DNA from: Granulosicoccus sp045110475
GTDB taxonomy: Bacteria > Pseudomonadota > Gammaproteobacteria > Granulosicoccales > Granulosicoccaceae
Reading direction: 5' to 3'
Length of the DNA stretch: 64,000 nucleotides
Assembly (NCBI GenBank): GCA_045110475.1
Contig: JBGCGC010000012.1
Location: 1-64,000, forward strand
Every line of letters begins with the position of its first letter. The stretch's first letter is position 1. Below are positions 1 to 8,796 of the stretch, in pieces. A program made the translations under genes and the position numbers. The notes under the pieces were generated by a model. That model was not told the origin of the DNA. It worked only from the letters and a program-made list of their open reading frames with translations, and searched no databases.

Positions 1-800
1 CCAGACAGCGCAACGCCACGATAGGCTTTCAATGCTAACCACTCTCTTATCATTGACGACGATAGCGACAGTGCCTCTGACGTGGGCAGATAAGGATACG
101 GTGTCCGCAGGTTCTGTACGGAGCGATGGTCTGTTGGTGCAGGCATTATATTCAAACCCATGTATTCAAAACTGTAAACGGAACGAGACATGTGGGCCGC
201 TGACGTTACCAAGAGTAGTACTGACGCCTCCGTGAGCCCTGTAGATTCGTGTACGTGCGGCTGACGAAGCAATGCACGTGTTGCAGATGCGTTCTCCCAT
301 GTATTCCGACTGGAGGACTCCAGCAAGATACTCTCTAACGGTACACCGAGTTGCGATAGCAGTTCTTGCATATAATCTGCCTCAGAAAGTGACGTGTTGT
401 CTTCGAAAACTTGTCCACCCACGACGATAATGATTGGGGCTTTTTTCAGACGGAACAGATTATAGGCGTGGATGATTCTATCACCCGCCTCATTCAAGTC
501 GGCCACGCCATTGGGTCTGCCGGGTCTGCTCAGCCCCCCGCCAAGCAGGACAATGGCATCGGCTTCCTGAACTTCTGACAGAGCGTGGCAAGGATAATCT
601 TTTTCCATCGCTTTCGCCAGAGTATTGCTAACAAACGGTGTAGAAGCGAGCAATAGCAACACGACAGACAATGAGAAAATAACGAACGAGAAAACAGGTC
701 GAAGCTTGCGGAGCGCAATTGACAGAAAAAACAGACTAAAGCAGATCCCTAGAGGTGACACAAAAACGCTGATAAGTGCTGACAGTTCACTTCTTCCCAT
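1..800 (-). CDS. YdcF/SanA-family (DUF218) membrane protein, C-terminus cut by window edge
   Basis: This frame stays open from an ATG at 800 to the left edge (266 codons), so the C-terminus is missing. The N-terminus has two hydrophobic segments (about residues 7-25 and 33-52). The DUF218 core then starts with ADAIVLLGGG and continues with the PIIIVVGG strand, the EADYM stretch, LLESSSRNTWENA and LLVTSAAHMSRS, all typical of the YdcF/SanA/ElyC group. Members are inner-membrane proteins with a periplasmic or cytoplasmic alpha/beta domain, linked to envelope or exopolysaccharide work; the reaction is not settled. The length seen equals a nearly complete family member (about 260 residues). It follows the asparagine synthetase remnant on the same strand, a pairing common in polysaccharide loci. 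No strong ribosome site is visible; a GGAG lies about 24 bases upstream. Family is well supported; function is not. Confidence 0.8.
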   Translation of the reverse strand, partial: MGRSELSALISVFVSPLGICFSLFFLSIALRKLRPVFSFVIFSLSVVLLLLASTPFVSNTLAKAMEKDYPCHALSEVQEADAIVLLGGGLSRPGRPNGVADLNEAGDRIIHAYNLFRLKKAPIIIVVGGQVFEDNTSLSEADYMQELLSQLGVPLESILLESSSRNTWENASATRALLRQPHVHESTGLTEASVLLLVTSAAHMSRSVYSFEYMGLNIMPAPTDHRSVQNLRTPYPYLPTSEALSLSSSMIREWLALKAYRGVALS

Positions 801-878
801 TAAAATATGCTCACGACAGTTTTACTCCAAAGTTGAAGCGGCTTACCCTTACACCAGCCAATCCCATTACCACCAGAC

Positions 879-1399
879 TCAAACCGGGTGGTGAGTTTCC
901 TTCCATTGCTGGAACATAAGAACATACGCAAATAATGATGCCAATTCCACTTGCGGGATTGATGCTCAACCCACATCCGTCTGATCGGCACAAGATTAAA
1001 AATGCCTTGCTTGCGCAGTATTGATTCCGAAAGCAGTTCTTCTGCCAAGGGTTTGAGCGCGCCACGAAACCAACTGTCTATGGTCACTCCAAATCCCATC
1101 TTGGGACGATCCATCAATCTGGCAGGGACCAGACTGTGGGTGACTTCTCGAAGAATCCATTTTCCACAATCGTTTTTTACCCTTAGTGAATCACCTATGC
1201 CGGTTGCCAGCTATACTAAGTCATCATCCAGCAGTGGAGCTCTTGTTTCAAGACTAACAGCCATAGTCGCTCTATCTACCTTTGTTAAAATTGTATCAGG
1301 GAGGTAGGTAATGAAATCAATCAGGCACATCCACTCAATCAAACTGCTGACTTTTTTCAATTCGTTACTGACGGGGAGAGGTATTCTGCGTGATGCCAT
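879..1399 (-). pseudogene. Asparagine synthetase (glutamine-hydrolysing) C-terminal remnant
   Basis: Translation gives the C-terminal third of the AsnB family: YLPDTILTKVDRATMAVSLE, then RAPLLDDDLV, an in-frame TAG (1211-1213), and in the same frame VKNDCGKWILREVTHSLVPA, MDRPKMGFGVTIDSWFRG and NWHHYLR. A one-base loss near 922-928 then moves the end (VLMFQQWKETHHPV, stop at 879-881) into another frame. The family normally has about 600 residues, with an N-terminal glutaminase domain and an ATP-binding core. Both are absent, and I find no homologous sequence upstream of 1399. So there are at least three lesions: 5' truncation, a nonsense codon and a frameshift. It is almost surely non-functional. 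AsnB paralogues of this type often sit in polysaccharide or lipopolysaccharide loci, which fits the adjacent YdcF-family gene. Confidence 0.8.
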
Positions 1400-1619
1400 T
1401 TACTAACGATAATCGCCGAAATATCAACGTATCAAAGACTATTCAAAACACGTACGGCCACCGAACTGCAAAAATATGGCACCCTTGGTAATTCATCGAT
1501 ATTGCCGCCGCCGGCTACCTTTCATATAGCCTTGATGCTCATGTTCAGATTCTATTAGAGCAATGCATATTACGGTCAAACGTGAGCAGTATTGCTGACC
1601 AAATTCCATGATCAGAAAA

Positions 1620-2290
1620 TTACTTGGTATAGAAGGTAAATGCCACCGATCTTGAGCAGTCTGCATCGTCATCACCTTCCAGCCGGAAAGCCTCTGGAAC
1701 CGTGCCTAACTGATATTGACACCCGTATCCAAACTTAACCGAGAATTTATCATCGTTGAAGAAAATTCCTACCGATGCATCCGATTTCGCCACCTCATCT
1801 GACAGAAATCCTTCGCGAAAATGCTGGTTATCTTCGATATCGACGCGGCCGCTTAGCTTGTTGTAACGGGCCCTTAGCGACAACAATACTTTGTTGGAAC
1901 GCCAACTAAGCACCGGGCCTACGAAAAACCATCGACATCACGATGCAGACCAGTAAAACCACCGGCTAGGCCTGCAAACGAAAAACCCTCAGTCCGATTC
2001 AATAAACTGTACTTCGTATAGGCGGAGAGGATGTCTGCCTCATCCACAAACCCGATAAAACCATCGAAATCGACCTGGACACCCACATCAGTATCGTCTC
2101 CTACACCTCTCGATATACTAATTGCCGACGTCTCTGTCACCGCACCCTCAAATCGCTACTGGCCGTCTCCCAGCGAATTAGCTTCATCAATCTGCGCACG
2201 CGACAACGATTCACAAGCACTCATAAACAGGCTTGCGAATAGGCCAATAAAAAGAAAAAACCGCCTTGGCAGTTGACCACTACTTGTCAC
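1620..2290 (-). pseudogene. Broken lipoprotein/beta-barrel-like envelope protein
   Basis: Reading from a possible GTG at 2290, a lipoprotein-like signal appears (FFLFIGLFASLFMSAC), then about 15 residues, then an in-frame TAG (2156-2158). The same frame resumes with alternating strand-like sequence (GVQVDFDGFIGFVDEADILS; SFAGLAGGFTG). Around 1914-1925 a frameshift moves the rest (FFVGPVLSWRSNKVLLSLRA ... SVKFGYGCQYQLGTV ... RSVAFTFYTK) into another frame, ending at 1620. The alternating polar/aromatic pattern suggests outer-membrane beta strands. I do not recognise the family. Two independent lesions make this a probable pseudogene, unless the bases at 2157 and about 1919 are sequencing errors. 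The start is uncertain. Confidence 0.5.
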
Positions 2291-2778
2291 ACGATTTCTA
2301 CATGGCGCAATTGTTCAGTCAGTAGACATTCACACCATTATCGTTCATTTCATCAAAGGAATGCGGTATCGTCTTCATCTGACCTGAATCCAGACGTAGT
2401 AATATTACCTAGAAAAAATAAAGGGTGGGAGCGGGAGATTAAACCATCGTCTGCGAGAGGTAAAAACAGCATTTGTTCTTGCTAATAAACCGAGGACACG
2501 TTCAAACAAATTCTGGGGAACACGTCTCAAGAGAAAGCGCATCCTGGGCACACCCGTTGGCTCAAAGCAACTTAAGTTTCATTTGTACTCCTACACGAAC
2601 TGGCGATGGCGCTCTGCCCCCAGACAAATAGCCGAGATCCGTGGTTATACCGCTACCTAGTATTGGTATGTACGACTCTTTGATAACCTTATCAGGAAAA
2701 TGCTTATTCAGGCCGAATCAGTGCAGGGATTCTGATCGCACGTGAACTGATGTTTTTAACGACATTGATCCCGTCGAA
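2291..2778. other. Intergenic stretch with a possible beta-barrel gene tail
   Basis: About 490 bases without a convincing gene. On the minus strand, 2562-2717 reads as a short C-terminal tail (ESYIPILGSGITTDLGYLSG, then RAPSPVRVGVQMKLKLL and stop). That resembles the last strands of an outer-membrane protein, but it has no start or body. With the two neighbouring broken genes it suggests this corner has been decaying. Nothing else is visible. Confidence 0.3.
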
Positions 2779-4593
2779 CTAGTAATGCCCACTCGCCTTC
2801 ATCAATGCATCCGCCCTGTTCTGTGAACACACCAAAGCCTGGTCAATCGACTTCGCTCCAAGCAGCATATCGTGCATTTCATCACCGGCAATCGCAATAA
2901 TGTCTGCGATCTCAGGCACGGGCGGGCGGGGCCACATCTGCACAGTACCGTTGCGCGCCATGTCGTCCACAATCGAAATCACGGGCGAGATCTGTCGTAT
3001 CTCAGGATCTCTGCTGACGCTGAAACGCGGACTCACAAGACTACCATTTTCGATATACAACTTGGCAGCTTGTGCCGATGTCAAAGATGTCAAGGCCGTC
3101 CATGCCGGGTTGATTCTGTCCGGCTCTATGTTCGAAGGAATGGCAAGTGCATAGCCTCCTATGGGTGCAATGCTACGAGCGGCCGATCCACTGGGATGGG
3201 GTAAATATTCTGTATTGCCGTAAGCAGGTGATGACGAATCCAACTCGAACAGAGGGGCCAGCAACGTCGCGCAATACGCAATTCCGGCATGCCCTTCCGT
3301 ATAACAGCGTGCTCGTTCATACCATGACATCGTCAGAATATCGCGTGGTGAGTATTGCAGCAGTTCCAGCAGGTACTCAGCGGATGCCTTCGCTTCGGCC
3401 GTATTGAACATCGGCCGGTATTGCTCACCCGATATATGCTCCCCATCAAAACCATAAGAGGTACGCGCTAAATTCAACACCGGTTGTCCAAATGCGCCCA
3501 TCACAAAAAGAAACGTGTGCCCCAAGGGTGTTCCTCGCGCAGCATTCCAGGCAATGCCAGCCATACCATCCACGAATGGATCATGGATGCGACGAGCAGC
3601 ATCGATAGTTTCTTCTACCGTTGTAGGCGGGCTGATATCATTGGCTTCGAACACATCACGCCGATACACAAGCAATTCCGGAGTTGTTTGCACTGGCAAG
3701 CCGTGATGCTGGCCGTTGAAGCGTGTACTGGCGAGCGCCTCTGAATGAAAATCTGCAATGTCCAGACTACTGTCATCAATGAACTTGTCTATCGACATCA
3801 GGTGTCCTGCCTGAGCCATCTCACCAAACCACGGTAAATCGCAGGCAACAATGTCATAGTGAGATTTCGGTAGTTTCGCATTACGCAAAATTTCTTCCCT
3901 AAGACGATCGATCGAAAACGCATGGCTCTTGATCTGCACCCCGAACATCGACTCAAAGCGCTTTTTAAGGATATGCATAGCCATGAACGTCGGGTCGGCA
4001 TGAAACAGAATTCGCAAACCACCACTTAAATCCAGTTTTGATTCGAAGATGGACGGTGGTGTCAGCACATGCTCGCTAGCATACGAAGACCCAAAGAAAT
4101 AATGATCCTCTGAAACATCAGAACGCGTCTGCGCCTTGTGACTGCCTAGTAACGATTTCGCCCGGCGCGCCAACTCCTGCCACTCTTCCATCAATCGGGT
4201 AGAGGGATGCAGTGAAAAGGATTTGCCTGAATTCGTTCGCGCACGCTTAACGATGAGGCCGCGTTTCTGCAACGCAGTTATTGCTCGCATTGCGGTGCCA
4301 TAGGAGAGGTTGGAATGCCCGACCAGCGAGGAGCTGGTGGTAAGTTTGCCTTCAAGGTGGTTACGCATGAGAACAACCAGCATTCGAGTTTCGCTATATC
4401 CTCGTTTGAGCGACAAAGCGCGTTCGGTTTCGATCTCGAACTGCTCGAAAAAATCGAGGAAACTCATTAGTTCAGGACGCGATATCGAACATCCTGGCAG
4501 ATTGTCACCGGTTTCATAGGGGCCCTCTGGCCGCCGCCGTTGATGATGGCTACTTCGCCGAGAAAACCCAGACTCCGCTTCCGATTGCTTCAT
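2779..4593 (-). CDS. Winged-helix regulator fused to a MalE-type solute-binding domain
   Basis: A 604-residue protein with no signal peptide or membrane segment, so predicted cytosolic. Residues about 45-130 form a MarR-like winged helix (TRMLVVLMRNHLEGKL; NLSYGTAMRAITALQKRGLI; KSFSLHPSTRL). After a linker, residues about 190-590 resemble a family 1 extracellular solute-binding protein (LRILFHADPTFMAMHILKKR; HYDIVACDLPWFGEMAQAGH; GLPVQTTPELLVYRRDVFEA; INPAWTALTSLTSAQAAKLY). Such domains normally work in the periplasm; here the domain is probably the ligand sensor of a one-component regulator. ATG 4593 is preferred over TTG 4605 because GAGGTG lies just upstream of it. The gene closes the sugar ABC locus, 108 bases after the ThuA-like gene, with a candidate operator in that gap. 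The nearby transporter uses a different (ribose-type) binding protein class, so the sensor is not a copy of it. Confidence 0.8.
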   Translation of the reverse strand: MKQSEAESGFSRRSSHHQRRRPEGPYETGDNLPGCSISRPELMSFLDFFEQFEIETERALSLKRGYSETRMLVVLMRNHLEGKLTTSSSLVGHSNLSYGTAMRAITALQKRGLIVKRARTNSGKSFSLHPSTRLMEEWQELARRAKSLLGSHKAQTRSDVSEDHYFFGSSYASEHVLTPPSIFESKLDLSGGLRILFHADPTFMAMHILKKRFESMFGVQIKSHAFSIDRLREEILRNAKLPKSHYDIVACDLPWFGEMAQAGHLMSIDKFIDDSSLDIADFHSEALASTRFNGQHHGLPVQTTPELLVYRRDVFEANDISPPTTVEETIDAARRIHDPFVDGMAGIAWNAARGTPLGHTFLFVMGAFGQPVLNLARTSYGFDGEHISGEQYRPMFNTAEAKASAEYLLELLQYSPRDILTMSWYERARCYTEGHAGIAYCATLLAPLFELDSSSPAYGNTEYLPHPSGSAARSIAPIGGYALAIPSNIEPDRINPAWTALTSLTSAQAAKLYIENGSLVSPRFSVSRDPEIRQISPVISIVDDMARNGTVQMWPRPPVPEIADIIAIAGDEMHDMLLGAKSIDQALVCSQNRADALMKASGHY

Positions 4594-4660
4594 ATCCCAC
4601 CTCAATACCGCTCCTTTCCATCACAGCATAGAACCTATTAACAACAACTTAACATCAACG

Positions 4661-4677
4661 ATATCCAGATTGGACAT
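4661..4677 (-). promoter_or_regulatory. Candidate operator of the HTH-SBP regulator (own promoter)
   Basis: The minus strand reads ATGTCCAATCTGGATAT, an imperfect inverted repeat (ATGTCC-AATCT-GGATAT) 68 bases before the regulator's ATG. It matches 15 of 17 bases of TTGTTCAATCTGGATAT at 11835-11851 in the divergent promoter of the same locus. Two near-copies at the two regulatory regions of one locus suggest a binding site and autoregulation. Binding itself is inference. Confidence 0.5.
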
Positions 4678-4701
4678 TTTTTAGCAGTCTTCCAAGCGAT
4701 G

Positions 4702-5406
4702 TCAGGCAGATCGAGCTGCCCACAAAGCACCTCGCCTGATGATTTCGGTTACCTGAGATATTTTCAAATCGTCCAGTTCATGCCCGATTGAACAGTAGAA
4801 CACTCGTCCTTTGTCCCAACGACGCTTCCATACAACGGGGATCACCGTGCCTTCTATCCACCAAAGGTGATCACCCGAGAACGTTGTGGTCGCCAGCACA
4901 TCGTTCGATGGGTCAACCAGCATGTAATACTGCTCCGATCTCAACCGAAAACTACCAATGCCCTCAACAATCGGATCATCCGGCTTGCAAATCGTCACAT
5001 CGTAATCAATGTAGTCCTCACGTGGCTGCAAGTTGTCCGGCCAACCTGGCGGATGCGCGACGAACTGGCCACCGATCAGAAAGTGATAGGTCGGCCTATC
5101 CCTGAATGCATCGCCCATATGGCCATGCCATCCGGCAATACCGCAACCGGCAGCAATCAGTTTTAAAAGCCCCGTTTCCTGAAGCTTTGTCATGTTGCCA
5201 AATTCCTGCTGATGGCCGGATCGCGCTGACGACCAGATGGGCGTTATCAGATCCAGATCTTCAAGATTCTCTGGATGTTCAAGTGGTTGGAGGGTGTCAT
5301 AAACACTTACTTCAAAGCCATTCTCGTTGAGTAGAGCTTCGTACCAGTCACTAAATTGAGTGGGGGCGTGACCTTCCCAGCCACCAACGAAAAGCGCTGC
5401 TTTCAT
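4702..5406 (-). CDS. ThuA-like domain protein
   Basis: A 234-residue protein of the trehalose-utilisation ThuA family, which has a class I glutamine amidotransferase-like fold. Visible features are the N-terminal strand and glycine turn (MKAALFVGGWEGHAP), the central GCGIAGWHGHMGDAFRDRPT segment, FLIGGQFVAHPPG, and a C-terminal VFYCSIGHELDD. The family is linked to sugar catabolism genes in proteobacteria (thu-type loci) but its reaction is not settled. The start overlaps the stop of the upstream dehydrogenase gene by four bases (ATGA), so translation is probably coupled. It is the last enzyme gene of the transporter operon before the regulator. Length is normal and there are no lesions. Confidence 0.8.
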   Translation of the reverse strand: MKAALFVGGWEGHAPTQFSDWYEALLNENGFEVSVYDTLQPLEHPENLEDLDLITPIWSSARSGHQQEFGNMTKLQETGLLKLIAAGCGIAGWHGHMGDAFRDRPTYHFLIGGQFVAHPPGWPDNLQPREDYIDYDVTICKPDDPIVEGIGSFRLRSEQYYMLVDPSNDVLATTTFSGDHLWWIEGTVIPVVWKRRWDKGRVFYCSIGHELDDLKISQVTEIIRRGALWAARSA

Positions 5407-6275
5407 TTTGATTGCTCCTTCATGAAATTGACGATGGAGGCCATATCCCTTTGACCGTACTGAGAGGCAATCGCTTCGTTCAGAACAGCTAGAGTGATCC
5501 TGGTCTGCGGCATTCTCACACCCTGCCCTTCTGCAAGTTCAAGTGCCAATGAAACATCCTTGGCAGCCAACTCAACGGTGAAAGAGACGTCATGCGCCTG
5601 CTCATCAAGATAAATGTCTCGCCGGTACTTGAGCATGGGAGCTGCTGCGGCCGAGCTTTCAATCACATCGTAGGCATCTTTCGTATCAATGCCCGTCCGC
5701 ATCACTAGCGTCAGCGCTTCTGCCAATGTCTGGTTCAGTCCATGAATCAACAGGTTTATAGCGAGCTTCATGATCGCACCCTTGCCAGATGAACCTAACC
5801 AAATGGTCTTGCGACCCATTGCAGAAAAAACAGGATCGAGAAATGCGTGGTCGCATTGTGCCGCTCCAGCCATGATCAACAATTGAGCATGAGCGGCTGC
5901 GGCTGTAGCACCGGATACCGGTGCATCAATGAACCGCTGGTTGAACGTCAAAGCATTCTGCGCCAAGTCACTAACCAGCGAGGGGCTCATTGTACCCATC
6001 TCCACAAGTGTCGCTGCCCTATTGGCACCAATTAGTCCATACTCACCAAGATAAACAGCACGTGCTGCTTCATCATCCGCCAACATGGTAACAACGACAT
6101 CGCAGGTCTGCGCCAAATCAGCAGGCGTCGCAGCAACCTCTACTCCGTGCTCTTTTACCAGCACATCTGCAGATGCTGAACTACGGTTCCAGACCGTTAC
6201 GCTGAACCCGGCAACTGCACAGTTTGCAGCCATTCTACGTCCCATACGACCAAGACCTGCAAAGCCAAGGCGCAT
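5403..6275 (-). CDS. NAD(P)-dependent beta-hydroxyacid dehydrogenase family protein
   Basis: A 290-residue protein of the 3-hydroxyisobutyrate / tartronate semialdehyde reductase family. The Rossmann motif is at the N-terminus (MRLGFAGLGRMGRRMA). The substrate-binding motif FIDAPVSGATAAA and the catalytic lysine segment (GKGAIMKLAINLLIHG) follow in the usual order, then an all-helical C-terminal domain ending NFMKEQ. I chose ATG 6275, one base after the ATPase stop, because it starts exactly at the Rossmann strand; an in-frame ATG at 6296 would add seven residues and overlap the ATPase gene. It is cotranscribed with the sugar transporter and likely acts on a sugar-acid or keto-acid intermediate. 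The exact substrate cannot be read from sequence. Confidence 0.85.
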   Translation of the reverse strand: MRLGFAGLGRMGRRMAANCAVAGFSVTVWNRSSASADVLVKEHGVEVAATPADLAQTCDVVVTMLADDEAARAVYLGEYGLIGANRAATLVEMGTMSPSLVSDLAQNALTFNQRFIDAPVSGATAAAAHAQLLIMAGAAQCDHAFLDPVFSAMGRKTIWLGSSGKGAIMKLAINLLIHGLNQTLAEALTLVMRTGIDTKDAYDVIESSAAAAPMLKYRRDIYLDEQAHDVSFTVELAAKDVSLALELAEGQGVRMPQTRITLAVLNEAIASQYGQRDMASIVNFMKEQSK

Positions 6276-6276
6276 G

Positions 6277-7794
6277 TCAGACCACACCTGATTCATTACT
6301 ACCCAAGCCGGAAATTGCTTGTATAAGGCTATCTTCGGTAACCTCATCCGAGGTGAACTCGCACATGATCTTGCCGCTGTACATGGCGACTATCCTATCT
6401 GACACATGCAACACTTCTGGCATTTCCGAAGAGATAACGATAACCGCATATCCTTGCGCAGCCAGATCTCGAATCAGTTTATGAATCTCTGATTTGGATC
6501 CGATATCAATACCTCGTGTTGGCTCATCGACGATCAACACTTTTGGGTTCATGGACAACCATTTGCCGATAACGATCTTTTGCTGATTGCCACCGGATAG
6601 ATTGCCTACCAGCTGCTTCCAGCCGGGCGTCTTGATCTCCAGCTTGTCGTGGTATTTTTCATAGATTGCCATGGCGGCGTTTTCCGAAACAAACGGACCC
6701 ACTGTGAGCTTATTGATCTGGGGCAAGATCATGTTGTCTCTGCAACTCATACCAAGGACAAGACCTTGCTCCTTCCGGTCTTCTGGTACCAGAGATATAC
6801 CAAGACTGATGGCATCTATGGGTGAGTTGATTAGCGCATCCTGACCTTCCAGCTTAATCGAGCCTGCAGTGGGATTTCTCAACCCGAACAAAGTCTCAGC
6901 AATTTCAGTACGACCAGCGCCAACAAGACCATAGAAACCGACCACTTCGCCGCGACGTACCTTAAAGCTGATATTGCTATAAAGCAATCCGCACGAAAGA
7001 CCCTCTACTTCTAACGCAATATCGCCAAAGTCGTGATCTCTGACATGACGCGTCAAATCAAGTTTGCGCCCTATCATCAACTGCGTTACCTCTTCTTCTG
7101 ACGTTGTTACCGTATCAAGTGTACCGCGATGAGAACCATCACGAAGCACAGACACGCGATGGGTTATTTTAAAAATCTCTTCCATTCGATGAGAAATGTA
7201 GATGACGCTGACACCATCGGATGTCAGGTCCTCTATGACATCGAATAACACCACTTTCTCCGCATCTGTCAGCGATGCAGTAGGTTCGTCAAAGATTACG
7301 GCCTTGGCATCATGAGTCAATGCGCGACCTATTTCTACCATCTGTTGATTGGCAATGGAAAGGTCTCCAACTTTGGTTCTTGCATCAAAACCGACCTTGA
7401 GTCGTTGCAGAATGGCGTCGGTGTCGTTAAACAGCTGGTGCCAGTCAACTCGCCCAAAGCGCATCTGTGGCAATTCCCCGAGGTAGATGTTCTCGGCTAC
7501 CGTCAATTCTGTTGCCAGACTCAGTTCCTGATGCACGAATACAATGCCCTTGTGTTTCGCCTCTAAAGGTGTGGTCATGATCACAGGGGTCTCATCGATA
7601 AAAACGGTACCCTCATCAGGTTGATGAATTCCTCCCAGCACTTTCATCAGGGTCGACTTACCTGCGCCGTTCTCTCCCATCAAGGCATGCACCTCGCCGG
7701 GCATGACCTCAAACGAGACACCATCCAGCGCACGCACACCGGGAAATGTCTTGACGATATTTTCAAGACGTAATGCCGGAGTTGAATGACTCAT
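6277..7794 (-). CDS. Ribose-type sugar ABC transporter ATPase (two ABC domains)
   Basis: 505 residues with two ABC cassettes in tandem, the layout of RbsA/MglA/XylG. The first domain has Walker A GENGAGKST, a Q-loop region (VFVHQELSLATE) and Walker B AVIFDEPTASL. The second has the degenerate P-loop usual in this family (GLVGAGRTEIAE), signature LSGGNQQK and Walker B VLIVDEPTRGID. It energises uptake through the two permeases. The start overlaps the end of the upstream permease gene by four bases, and its stop lies one base before the dehydrogenase ATG, so this is a tight operon. Length is standard. Confidence 0.95.
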   Translation of the reverse strand: MSHSTPALRLENIVKTFPGVRALDGVSFEVMPGEVHALMGENGAGKSTLMKVLGGIHQPDEGTVFIDETPVIMTTPLEAKHKGIVFVHQELSLATELTVAENIYLGELPQMRFGRVDWHQLFNDTDAILQRLKVGFDARTKVGDLSIANQQMVEIGRALTHDAKAVIFDEPTASLTDAEKVVLFDVIEDLTSDGVSVIYISHRMEEIFKITHRVSVLRDGSHRGTLDTVTTSEEEVTQLMIGRKLDLTRHVRDHDFGDIALEVEGLSCGLLYSNISFKVRRGEVVGFYGLVGAGRTEIAETLFGLRNPTAGSIKLEGQDALINSPIDAISLGISLVPEDRKEQGLVLGMSCRDNMILPQINKLTVGPFVSENAAMAIYEKYHDKLEIKTPGWKQLVGNLSGGNQQKIVIGKWLSMNPKVLIVDEPTRGIDIGSKSEIHKLIRDLAAQGYAVIVISSEMPEVLHVSDRIVAMYSGKIMCEFTSDEVTEDSLIQAISGLGSNESGVV

Positions 7795-8786
7795 ACTTTC
7801 AGCTCCCCGATGGCTTTGGTGTTCAACTGACGGTCCAGTATCAGAACGGCGATCAGGATCAGTCCAATAACCAGGTTCACGGTTTCCGTGCCAGCACCGA
7901 TATAACCCAATCCCTTGCGTAGCAACTGTATGGCGATGACACCGCCCAGCGTTGAGATGATCGACCCTGAACCACCCGTCAGCTTGGTACCACCGAGCAC
8001 AACCGCCGTGATTGCCCAGAGCTCAAACAACTCACCGTCGTTGGGATTGACAGATCCGCTCTCTGAATAGAAAACAACAGCTGAAAGCGCTGCAAGAAAT
8101 CCGATGATGACAAAATTAGTCATCATGTGCGGCCCCACACGAATACCTGCATTCACTGCAGCTTCGCGGTTGTCGCCAATCGCATAAGCCGTTCGACCGT
8201 GTACGGTCCTATTCATGACATACCAGATCACAGCAACAACTACGATCAGGAACCAGGTTGCCGTATGCAAGCCGAGAAACTGCGCTTCAGCGAAGTCAAC
8301 CAATGTCCAATTAAGGTTGGACGTGGGATTCTCGCCGTTATACATGAACACCAGACCACGATAGCCCAGCATTGATCCAAGGGTTACGATGAATGCATCC
8401 ACCCCTGTTTTCCAGACAATCAATCCATTGATAGCGCCCAGCACAATTCCCGTAATCAACGCCAGAAGCCAGGACACAGGAATTACCCAGTCGCCCAAAG
8501 AAGCAAATATCGGCCACGTCATGCTGTCAAGCAAAACGATAGCGGACAATGCGTAGGTTGCACCCACGCTTAGATCGATATTGCCGTTGATCATGATAAT
8601 AGTCATACCGATAGCTATAATGCCGATCGGTGCTGATTGCTTGAACAGCAACAACATGTTGTCCAGATCCATGAAGGCACCTTCTGACAAGGAAAGGTAT
8701 TTGCCTGCAATTGAGAAGAACAAAAGCTCGAAAAGGATAAAACCCCAGATAGCACCGTGCTTGAATAGATGAGTCGGGAATCGCAT
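7791..8786 (-). CDS. Sugar ABC transporter permease (RbsC family), second of two
   Basis: 331 residues, hydrophobic, about 8-10 membrane segments. It has the BPD_transp_2 signatures (MTIIMINGNIDLSVGATYAL near the N-terminus; RTAYAIGDNREAAVNAGIRV in the cytoplasmic coupling loop; AITAVVLGGTKLTGGSGSII). I chose ATG 8786 because GAGGAAG lies just upstream (GAGGAAGACATAATG); the open frame extends to 8843 but that part overlaps the preceding gene. It probably forms a heterodimer with the permease encoded just upstream. Confidence 0.93.
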   Translation of the reverse strand: MRFPTHLFKHGAIWGFILFELLFFSIAGKYLSLSEGAFMDLDNMLLLFKQSAPIGIIAIGMTIIMINGNIDLSVGATYALSAIVLLDSMTWPIFASLGDWVIPVSWLLALITGIVLGAINGLIVWKTGVDAFIVTLGSMLGYRGLVFMYNGENPTSNLNWTLVDFAEAQFLGLHTATWFLIVVVAVIWYVMNRTVHGRTAYAIGDNREAAVNAGIRVGPHMMTNFVIIGFLAALSAVVFYSESGSVNPNDGELFELWAITAVVLGGTKLTGGSGSIISTLGGVIAIQLLRKGLGYIGAGTETVNLVIGLILIAVLILDRQLNTKAIGELKV

Positions 8787-8796
8787 TATGTCTTCC

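Noticed and set aside
32..235. 67-residue plus-strand ORF with a signal-like start
   Set aside because: It is antisense to the YdcF-family coding frame, which is long and family-matched.
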